Part shown: positions 58,161 through 64,000 of the stretch, one piece after another
How positions within the stretch are numbered: position 1 is the first letter of the stretch
Layout of the letters: each line of letters begins with the position of its first letter
NCBI RefSeq assembly: GCF_042676085.1
Contig: NZ_JBHTKH010000006.1
Location: 62,001-126,000, forward strand
Source: Terrabacter terrigena
Lineage (GTDB): Bacteria; Actinomycetota; Actinomycetes; Actinomycetales; Dermatophilaceae
Length of the DNA: 64,000 bases
Direction: 5' to 3'
Translations under genes and position numbers: made by a program
Notes under the pieces: generated by a model
Databases searched by the model: none
Told to the model about the DNA's origin: nothing
Seen by the model: the letters and a program-made list of their open reading frames with translations, nothing else

Positions 58161-58348
58161 CCACCACACCGGCGTCCGTCCGCCCGGAGTGAGCCGGCCG
58201 TACCCCCTCAGACGGTCTCGAAGGTCACGTTTCGACAACAGCGACGTGCGCTTGCTCACGCGCGCTCGCGGAGGCTGCCGCCCATCTGCATACTGACCGG
58301 TAACTTGCACTCACCAACGGAGGTGGGTGCTTTTACTGTGAGGTGGAC
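58161..58348 (+). promoter_or_regulatory. Leader of the downstream membrane protein gene
   Basis: This 188-bp gap contains CATACT (58288-58293) as a possible -10, an imperfect TCGAA-N8-TTCGA repeat (58218-58235) whose spacing is wrong for LexA, and the hairpin described next. GAGGTGG precedes the ATG. Confidence 0.4.
58307..58334 (+). terminator. Attenuator-like hairpin just before the membrane protein gene
   Basis: GCACTCACC (58307-58315) and GGTGGGTGC (58322-58330) form a 9-bp stem with one G-T pair and a six-base loop, followed directly by TTTT (58331-58334). It stands about 18 bases before the start codon and downstream of the likely promoter. It could stop polA transcripts or attenuate the operon. 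Confidence 0.5.
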
Positions 58349-58945
58349 ATGGTCAAGAGCCTGGTCACAGGTTTGTGTCTAGCCGTCTTCGCGGCTGTCA
58401 TCATCGGGCTGAGCAACCTGCTCGGTCTCGACCTCGAGCACGTTGCTCTCCTCGGTGCGGCCCTCGGCGGCGCCCTCGGGCTCGTCCCGCACCGTCCTTC
58501 GTGGGGCAAGGTCGTCGGCTTCCTCGCCGGCTTCCTGCTGGCCTGGCTCGGTTTCGCGCTGCGCGCGGCCCTCCTGCCGGACTCCTCGGGAGGTCGTGCC
58601 GTCGCCGCCTTCGTCGTCGTCGCCCTCATCGCCGTCGTTGCCGCGCTCAGTCGCGGACGGCTCCCGCTGTGGAGCGGACTCGTCGGTGCCGCGTCGATCG
58701 TCGGCGCCTACGAGTCGCTCTACACCAACGCACCATCGCAGTTCCTCACCGAGTCGCCGGCTGCAGCCACGACCGTCCTGCTCGCCGTCGGCCTCGGCTT
58801 CCTCGCCACGAACCTCCTTGCCGCCCAGACGAACCCGTCTGCGGAACCCGTCACGGCAAGGGTCGAAGGCCGACCCGCGAAGCGCGCCAACGGCTCCGAC
58901 CGCAACACCAACCTCGACGACCTCGTGACTGGAGCCGCCAAGTGA
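58349..58945 (+). CDS. Small integral membrane protein, coupled to the heptad-repeat gene
   Basis: The protein has 198 residues and about five membrane helices: LVTGLCLAVFAAVIIGLSNLL, VALLGAALGGALGLV, VVGFLAGFLLAWLGFAL, AVAAFVVVALIAVVAAL and TTVLLAVGLGFLATNLL. The soluble C-tail is basic and Asn/Asp-rich. I do not recognise a named family. Its last bases overlap the next gene (GTGA), so it is produced with the large surface protein and may help export or anchor it; that is inference. Confidence 0.8.
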   Translation: MVKSLVTGLCLAVFAAVIIGLSNLLGLDLEHVALLGAALGGALGLVPHRPSWGKVVGFLAGFLLAWLGFALRAALLPDSSGGRAVAAFVVVALIAVVAALSRGRLPLWSGLVGAASIVGAYESLYTNAPSQFLTESPAAATTVLLAVGLGFLATNLLAAQTNPSAEPVTARVEGRPAKRANGSDRNTNLDDLVTGAAK

Positions 58946-61716
58946 GCAGGCGCAGCATCGCCACCGTGGTGGCCGGACTCGCGGCCATGCCCACGCTGCT
59001 GATGCTGGCCGCCGCGCCGGCAGCCGCAGCCGATAGCGGGCAGGTGCAGGTGTCGAACACCGAGACCGTGCAGGCCTACCTCGACGCGACCGGCAAGGTC
59101 GACGTCGCCCGGGTCTACGAGCAGGTCGCCATGCAGGGACGCGGCACGGTCGAGCTGCAGAACCCGGTCGAGGCGCAGAACCTGCGCAACCTCGACGGCT
59201 TCGGCGGCTTCGAGGTCAAGGACGGCGTCATGGTCGGGCGCTTCGACGTCGAGGGTGAGCAGCGGCTGCGCACCGTCAGCGACTACACGAAGAAGCTGCC
59301 CCTCGAGGTGCAGGCCGTCTACACCCTCGACGGCCAGGCGGTGGAGCCCGGTGACCTGGTGGGTCGCAGCGGACGGCTCGAGGTCCGCTATACCGTCAGG
59401 AACGTGACCGGCACGTCACAGGTCGTCACCTTCGACGACGGCACGGGCCGGAAGGCGACCGCGACGCAGAGCGTCGTCATCCCGATGGTCGGCTCGCTGT
59501 CGACGACGCTTCCCGGGACGTTCACGAACATCTCCTCCAAGGAGGCCAACGTCGCCGGCGACGGGCGAGGTGGCACCAAGCTCACGTTCACCATGACGCT
59601 GTTCGGCCCCATCGGGACGCCCACCGCGTCCTTCGGGTATGCCGCCGACATCGTCGACGGCACGCTGCCCAAGGCATCCGTGTCGGCCCTGCCGGTCAGC
59701 CCGCTCGAGAGCCCGTCGTTCAAGGGGGGAGCCGAGAGCTACAAGGGTGGCGCCACCACCGGTGCCACGCTGACGGCCGGCGCGACCGAGATCGACGCGA
59801 ACCTCCTGAAGCTGCGTGACGGCGCCGGCACCCTCCTCGCCGGCCTGATCCAGCTGCGTGACGGCGCCAAGAAGCTCGACGCGGGACTCGGCGCCCAAGC
59901 GCTCCCCGGATCGCGCGACCTCGCCACCGGTGCCGGCCAGCTCAAGGACGGCACGTCGAAGCTCGCGGCTGGTGCCGGCACCGCCAAGCACGGGTCTGCA
60001 CAGGTCGCCGATGGCGCCGGGCAGGTCGCCGACGGGGCCGGCCAGCTGCACGCCGGTGCGCAGAAGCTGAGTGCGGGCGCGACGAAGGTCGACGACGGTG
60101 CCGGCAAGGTGGCGAACGGCCTGCACCTCCTCGGGGAGGGTGCGCCGGCGCTCGTCGACAACCTCGCCCTCGTCGCCGACGGGCTCGACAAGGTCGACGC
60201 CGGCCTCACCCAGCTCTACGACGGCGTCGGCGGCCTGCCCGACCAGGCCAAGCCGCTCCACGACGGCATCGCGAAGCTGCGGGCCGGGCTCGGCGGCAAG
60301 GGCCAGACCGGCACGCTCATCGACGGCGTCGACCAGGTCCGCGCCGGGCTCGCCGCCGCCACGGCGGTAGGCGGCAGCCTCGACCTGCTCAAGGGCGGTG
60401 TCGACGCGTCCAAGGACGGTGTCGTCAAGTCCCGGGACGGAGTCGACAGGTCGAAGGACGGCGTCGACCTGTCACAGGGCGGGGTGGACCAGTCGAGGGG
60501 CGGGGTGGACCAGGTCCGCTCGGGCCTGCTCGACGCGCTGGCGACGGGCGGCGGCATCGACCAGCTCGACGGGGGTGTGGCCATGGCCAAGGGCTCCGTC
60601 GACTGCGGCGTGCTCTGCAAGGGGATCCTGACCCAGGTCCAGGGCGGCCTCGGCCAGCTGCGCACGAAGACCGGGGCCGGCGCGGACGGTCTCGGTCAGG
60701 TCTCCGGTGGACTCGACAAGGTGTCGAAGGGCCTCGGCAGCGTCTCGGGCGGTCTCAGCCAGGTGTCGAAGGGCCTCGGTCAGGTCTCCGGTGGTCTCGG
60801 CCAGGTGTCCGGCGGGCTCGGGACGCTCAAGGGCAAGCTCGGAGACGCGGCCCTCGGCCTCGCCAAGATCGAGTGCGGCCTCAGCAACAGCACGCTCCCC
60901 GTGTGCGACCCCGAGGTGCCCGGGCTGCTCGAAGGCGTGGGCCTCGTCGACGCGGGCGTGGGCGCGCTCGTCGACGGGGTCGTCACCAAGGTCCAGGGCG
61001 GTGTCGGCGGAACCGCCGACACCGCGAAGGACAAGACGCTGCGCGGCGGCATCAACGACCTCCAGCTCGGTGTGGACCTGTTGGGCCTGGGTGGCCTCGA
61101 CCTGCTCGACGCGATCGACCAGCTCACGGTCGGTGCCGACCAGGTGCACGGCGGCACGGCACAGGTGGCCACCGGGGCGGGGGACCTGCGTGACGGCGCC
61201 TCCCGGCTCGCCAGTGGTTCCGGCGAGCTCGCCGACGGCGCCGGCCGGCTGGACAGCGGCCTCGGCGACCTCGCCGCTGGCACCACCCAGCTCGACGACG
61301 GGGCGGGCAAGCTCGCCGACGGCGCCGGCCGGCTGCCCGACGGCCTCGCCGACGCGGCTGACGGGACCAGCAAGCTCGCCGCGGGCCTCACCGACGCGGC
61401 AGCAGGTGCCCCGGCGCTCGAGGACGGCGCGCAGCGACTGTCCGACGAGGGCACGAAGAAGCTCGTGGCCGCCGGCAAGGCGACGGCGGCCGACTACGGC
61501 GAGAAGTACGCGTTGATCGAGGCGGGCGCCCGCCGCGCCAAGGCCGAGGGCATGGCCTACGGAGCGCCCCAGGGCGCGGTCGGCGCGACGGCGTACTCGC
61601 TCGAGCTGGCCGGGGTCGACGGCGCAGGCTCGGCGAACCTCGGGCGCGCGGCTGCTGCCGCCGGCGTCTTCGGCCTCGCGGGCGGTTCGGTGCTGCTGCG
61701 GCGGCGCTTCCTCTGA
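58942..61716 (+). CDS. Surface protein with X-X-X-Leu-X-X-Gly heptad repeats
   Basis: The protein has 924 residues. A signal peptide ends near residue 30 (AAAA-DSG). Residues 31-250 form a beta-rich domain with an IgG-like look (VEVRYTVRNVTG region). From about 290 to 850 are long runs of LxxGxxxLxxG heptads (for example LRDGAKKLDAGLG, QVSGGLDKVSKGL), the TIGR03057-type repeat found in YhgE-like proteins. The end is a hydrophobic helix, VFGLAGGSVLLRRRFL, with a basic stop, so it is likely held in the membrane with the repeats outside. The function is unknown; related proteins are linked to secretion or phage receptors. It overlaps the small membrane gene. Confidence 0.85.
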   Translation: MSRRSIATVVAGLAAMPTLLMLAAAPAAAADSGQVQVSNTETVQAYLDATGKVDVARVYEQVAMQGRGTVELQNPVEAQNLRNLDGFGGFEVKDGVMVGRFDVEGEQRLRTVSDYTKKLPLEVQAVYTLDGQAVEPGDLVGRSGRLEVRYTVRNVTGTSQVVTFDDGTGRKATATQSVVIPMVGSLSTTLPGTFTNISSKEANVAGDGRGGTKLTFTMTLFGPIGTPTASFGYAADIVDGTLPKASVSALPVSPLESPSFKGGAESYKGGATTGATLTAGATEIDANLLKLRDGAGTLLAGLIQLRDGAKKLDAGLGAQALPGSRDLATGAGQLKDGTSKLAAGAGTAKHGSAQVADGAGQVADGAGQLHAGAQKLSAGATKVDDGAGKVANGLHLLGEGAPALVDNLALVADGLDKVDAGLTQLYDGVGGLPDQAKPLHDGIAKLRAGLGGKGQTGTLIDGVDQVRAGLAAATAVGGSLDLLKGGVDASKDGVVKSRDGVDRSKDGVDLSQGGVDQSRGGVDQVRSGLLDALATGGGIDQLDGGVAMAKGSVDCGVLCKGILTQVQGGLGQLRTKTGAGADGLGQVSGGLDKVSKGLGSVSGGLSQVSKGLGQVSGGLGQVSGGLGTLKGKLGDAALGLAKIECGLSNSTLPVCDPEVPGLLEGVGLVDAGVGALVDGVVTKVQGGVGGTADTAKDKTLRGGINDLQLGVDLLGLGGLDLLDAIDQLTVGADQVHGGTAQVATGAGDLRDGASRLASGSGELADGAGRLDSGLGDLAAGTTQLDDGAGKLADGAGRLPDGLADAADGTSKLAAGLTDAAAGAPALEDGAQRLSDEGTKKLVAAGKATAADYGEKYALIEAGARRAKAEGMAYGAPQGAVGATAYSLELAGVDGAGSANLGRAAAAAGVFGLAGGSVLLRRRFL
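60397..60522 (+). repeat. Six 21-bp coding repeats
   Basis: Six consecutive 21-bp units encode GVDASKD, GVVKSRD, GVDRSKD, GVDLSQG, GVDQSRG and GVDQVRS. The unit length equals one protein heptad, and the units are alike but not identical, so they may expand or contract. Confidence 0.8.
60694..60840 (+). repeat. Seven 21-bp repeats of the GQVSGGL type
   Basis: The heptads GQVSGGL, DKVSKGL, GSVSGGL, SQVSKGL, GQVSGGL, GQVSGGL and GTLKGKL follow each other. They are closely related in DNA sequence and are one of the most regular parts of the repeat region. Confidence 0.8.
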
Positions 61717-61731
61717 CCGCAGGCTGGGCCA

Positions 61732-61767
61732 CAGCGGCCGCGCACCCATCGGGGTGCGCGGCCGCTG
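61732..61767 (+). terminator. Bidirectional terminator between the heptad protein and methyltransferase genes
   Basis: CAGCGGCCGCGCACCC (61732-61747) and GGGTGCGCGGCCGCTG (61752-61767) form a perfect 16-bp stem with an ATCG loop. It lies between convergent genes and can end both transcripts. Confidence 0.8.
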
Positions 61768-61804
61768 CCGTGTGCGGTGCGGCGCCGCGTGGTGCGGTGC
61801 GGTG

Positions 61805-62623
61805 TCAGGCCGGCTTTCGGCAGACGAAGACGGCTGTGCCGGGGATGATGCGTCCGCGCAACGGCGACCAGCCACCCCACGGCTCGTCGTGACCCTCGGG
61901 CCACTCCGGCTCGAGGAGGTCGACGAGCACGAGCCCGGCTGCCGTGATCTCGCGGACCCGGTCGCCGAGGGTGCGGTGGTGCTCGACGTAGGTGGCGCGC
62001 CCCTGCGCGTCCTGTTCGACGTAGGGCTGGCGGTCGAAGTAGGAGTGGCGGGCCGTGAGCCCACCCTGTCCGGGGTCGTCGGGGAAGGCCCACCGCACGG
62101 GGTGCGTCGTCGAGAAGACGAAGCGGCCGCCCGGGCGGAGCACGCGCGCCGCCTCCGCCATCACCGTGTCGGAGTCCGCGACGAACGGCACGACGCCGTA
62201 GGCCGTGAAGACCGCGTCGAAGGACGCGTCGGCGAAGGGGAGCGACCGTCCGTCGCACTGCGCGAACGGCACCCGTGCAGTCTCGCCGACGGCCTCGTTG
62301 ACCGCGACACCCGTGGCCACCATGCCTGCGGACAGGTCGGTGGCCACGACCGTGGCGCCGCGGGTGGCCAGCCACCGCGAGCACTGGCCGGAGCCCGCCC
62401 CGATCTCGAGGACCACCTGGCCGGCCGGGTCGCCGAGCAGGCCGGCGTCCTCCTCGCGCAGCCGTTCGGGACCCCACACGAAGTCGGTGTCGCCGAGGAA
62501 GGCGCCGTGCTCGACGTAGTAGGACGTGGCCTCGCCGTCCCACCACGTGCGGTTCGCCGTGGCGGTCTCCGCCGGCGCGGCGGGGCGGCGGGTGGCCTCG
62601 GTGGGCGTGCTCACGGCATACAT
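61805..62623 (-). CDS. Class I SAM-dependent methyltransferase
   Basis: The protein has 272 residues. SAM motif I is VVLEIGAGSGQCSRWLATRG, followed by VVATDLSAGMVATGV and SLPFADASFDAVFTAYGVVPFV, all typical of Methyltransf_11. The WGPERLREEDAGLL segment before it marks the SmtA/YafE-like group. The substrate is unknown. Several starts are possible: ATG 62623, GTG 62614, or an upstream in-frame ATG at 62707 that would run into the rpsA promoter. It is divergent from rpsA. Confidence 0.85.
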   Translation of the reverse strand: MYAVSTPTEATRRPAAPAETATANRTWWDGEATSYYVEHGAFLGDTDFVWGPERLREEDAGLLGDPAGQVVLEIGAGSGQCSRWLATRGATVVATDLSAGMVATGVAVNEAVGETARVPFAQCDGRSLPFADASFDAVFTAYGVVPFVADSDTVMAEAARVLRPGGRFVFSTTHPVRWAFPDDPGQGGLTARHSYFDRQPYVEQDAQGRATYVEHHRTLGDRVREITAAGLVLVDLLEPEWPEGHDEPWGGWSPLRGRIIPGTAVFVCRKPA

Positions 62624-62631
62624 CGTCTCTT

Positions 62632-62661
62632 TTGACCGGGTGCTGACAGCGCGGATAGGAT
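62632..62661 (+). promoter_or_regulatory. rpsA promoter
   Basis: TTGACC (62632-62637) and TAGGAT (62656-62661) are 18 bp apart, the closest to a housekeeping consensus in the window. Transcription should start near 62668. Confidence 0.75.
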
Positions 62662-62787
62662 TGCCGGGCACATCCGTGTGCGCATGCTCAATGTTGCACC
62701 CGTCCACAAGGCATCGGGTCGACGGGCCGTCAGGCGCGTCGTCGCGAGGTCCCCAATCTAACTGTCCACAATCGGAGTTCCTACTAC
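62662..62787 (+). other. rpsA 5' leader (about 120 nt)
   Basis: This is a long untranslated leader with several short inverted repeats and an AATCTAACTGTCCACAATCG stretch before the GGAG site (62774-62777). In other bacteria the S1 leader mediates autoregulation, and that is plausible here. Confidence 0.5.
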
Positions 62788-64000
62788 ATGACTGCCAACA
62801 CGGTCGAGAAGACCGCGCCTGAGATCGCCATCAACGACATCGGCTCTCAGGAAGACATCCTTGCGGCGATCGACGCCACCATCAAGGACTTCAACGACGG
62901 CGACATCGTCGAGGGTCGCATCGTCAAGGTCGACCGGGACGAGGTCCTGCTCGACATCGGCTACAAGACCGAGGGCGTCATCCCCTCGCGCGAGCTGTCC
63001 ATCAAGCACGACGTCGACCCGGGCGAGATCGTCAAGGTCGGTGACGAGGTCGAGGCCCTCGTTCTCCAGAAGGAGGACAAGGAAGGCCGTCTGATCCTGT
63101 CCAAGAAGCGTGCGCAGTACGAGCGCGCTTGGGGCACGATCGAGAAGGTCAAGGAGGAGGACGGCGTCGTCACCGGCACCGTCATCGAGGTCGTCAAGGG
63201 TGGCCTCATCCTCGACATCGGCCTCCGTGGCTTCCTGCCCGCCTCGCTCGTCGAGATGCGCCGTGTCCGCGACCTCCAGCCGTACGTCGGCAAGGAGATC
63301 GAGGCCAAGATCATCGAGCTCGACAAGAACCGCAACAACGTGGTCCTGTCGCGCCGTGCCTGGCTCGAGCAGACGCAGTCCGAGGTGCGCACGACGTTCC
63401 TCAAGGAGCTCCAGAAGGGCCAGGTCCGTTCGGGCGTCGTGTCCTCGATCGTCAACTTCGGTGCGTTCGTGGACCTCGGCGGTGTCGACGGTCTCGTCCA
63501 CGTCTCCGAGCTGTCGTGGAAGCACATCGACCACCCGTCCGAGGTCGTCGAGGTCGGCACCGAGGTCACCGTCGAGGTGCTCGACGTCGACATGGACCGC
63601 GAGCGTGTCTCCCTGTCGCTGAAGGCGACGCAGGAGGACCCGTGGCAGCACTTCGCGCGGACCCACGCCATCGGCCAGGTCGTCCCGGGCAAGGTCACCA
63701 AGCTCGTCCCGTTCGGTGCGTTCGTGCGCGTCGAGGACGGCATCGAGGGCCTCGTCCACATCTCCGAGCTGGCCGAGCGCCACGTGGAGCTGCCCGAGCA
63801 GGTCGTCAACGTCAACGACGAGATCTTCGTCAAGGTCATCGACATCGACCTCGAGCGTCGCCGCATCTCGCTCTCGCTCAAGCAGGCCAACGACCAGGCC
63901 GTCGCGGCGTCGGAGTTCGACCCGACCCTCTACGGCATGGCTGCGGAGTACGACGAGCAGGGCAACTACAAGTACCCCGAGGGCTTCGACCCGGAGACGA
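62788..64000 (+). CDS. rpsA: 30S ribosomal protein S1 (5' part)
   Basis: About 404 residues are visible; the gene continues past the right edge. S1 helps mRNA bind to the ribosome. Four S1 RNA-binding domains are seen: about 35-105 (GDIVEGRIVKVDRDEVLLDI), 123-188 (VVTGTVIEVVKGGLILDIG), 209-277 (GQVRSGVVSSIVNFGAFVDL) and 294-363 (GQVVPGKVTKLVPFGAFVRV). This four-domain layout is actinobacterial. The ATG is preceded by GGAG at a suitable distance. The C-terminal tail lies outside the window. Confidence 0.97.
   Translation, partial: MTANTVEKTAPEIAINDIGSQEDILAAIDATIKDFNDGDIVEGRIVKVDRDEVLLDIGYKTEGVIPSRELSIKHDVDPGEIVKVGDEVEALVLQKEDKEGRLILSKKRAQYERAWGTIEKVKEEDGVVTGTVIEVVKGGLILDIGLRGFLPASLVEMRRVRDLQPYVGKEIEAKIIELDKNRNNVVLSRRAWLEQTQSEVRTTFLKELQKGQVRSGVVSSIVNFGAFVDLGGVDGLVHVSELSWKHIDHPSEVVEVGTEVTVEVLDVDMDRERVSLSLKATQEDPWQHFARTHAIGQVVPGKVTKLVPFGAFVRVEDGIEGLVHISELAERHVELPEQVVNVNDEIFVKVIDIDLERRRISLSLKQANDQAVAASEFDPTLYGMAAEYDEQGNYKYPEGFDPET

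Noticed and set aside
58218..58235. LexA-type SOS box near polA (TCGAA-N8-TTCGA)
   Set aside because: The actinobacterial LexA box has TCGAA-N6-TTCGA; the spacing here is two bases too long.
55398..58310. Upstream part of a 1,125-codon minus-strand frame opposite polA
   Set aside because: Only the last 154 residues (thioesterase) resemble a real protein, and they have their own start and -10 box; the rest is antisense to polA.
60397..60840. CRISPR-like array
   Set aside because: The repeats have no spacers and are continuous coding heptads in one reading frame.

Overview
This is a high-GC (roughly 70%) chromosomal segment of an actinomycete. The likely group is Intrasporangiaceae or a close relative (Janibacter, Terrabacter, Knoellia, Phycicoccus type). 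That is inferred from gene content, synteny and base composition, not from a database match. The supporting gene neighbourhoods are coaBC-metK-priA-def-fmt-rsmB-rpe-rib operon-hisE-hisG, hisF-hisI-trpE-(Trp-associated membrane proteins)-trpCBA-lgt-gltBD-pyk, and an ANTAR response regulator, liv ABC operon and polA followed by rpsA. I saw no prophage, insertion sequence, CRISPR array, plasmid gene or defence locus; this is core genome with a few accessory genes.

Layout. 1-4.2 kb: the end of coaBC, then metK and an ATPase-dead priA. 4.2-8.0 kb: small accessory genes (saccharopine-dehydrogenase-like oxidoreductase, RibD-C reductase, ArsR regulator plus MFS exporter). 8.0-13.4 kb: def-fmt-rsmB, a methyltransferase, a DoxX-like membrane protein and rpe. 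13.5-18.0 kb: an FMN riboswitch controlling a PnuC/PnuX-type transporter and ribD-ribE-ribBA-ribH. 18.0-20.3 kb: hisE, hisG, a PH-domain membrane protein and a flavin reductase. 20.3-26.7 kb, minus strand: truncated haemoglobin, a 1,286-residue secreted IPT-repeat/lectin/CHAP hydrolase, a CynX-type transporter and a P-loop kinase. 26.7-33.5 kb: hisF, a TIGR03085-type protein, a double GNAT protein, an asymmetric heterodimeric ABC exporter and hisI. 33.6-40.1 kb: the trp operon ending in lgt. 40.1-47.9 kb: glutamate synthase and pyruvate kinase. 48-54.2 kb: tRNA-Leu(CAA), an ANTAR response regulator and a complete branched-chain amino-acid ABC operon. 54.3-64 kb: GNAT, thioesterase, polA, a membrane protein plus heptad-repeat surface protein pair, a methyltransferase and the start of rpsA.

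How it works together. Much of the window is amino-acid and cofactor biosynthesis (His, Trp, Glu, riboflavin/FMN, CoA, SAM). Start and stop codons in the operons often overlap as ATGA or GTGA, which suggests translational coupling. Many transcription units appear to be leaderless: a TAnnnT-like -10 box lies 6-8 nt before the start codon.

Most notable patterns. (1) The octamer GTATGCCG occurs about 20 times in 64 kb, counting both strands, mostly by using the otherwise rare TAT and GCA codons. One inverted pair forms the stem of the gltD terminator, as uptake-sequence-like motifs do in other bacteria. (2) The riboflavin operon leader can form a helix that masks the Shine-Dalgarno site downstream of the FMN aptamer. 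(3) The large IPT/lectin/CHAP exoprotein. (4) The leucine-glycine heptad-repeat surface protein and its coupled membrane partner. (5) An ABC exporter pair with one degenerate ATP site.
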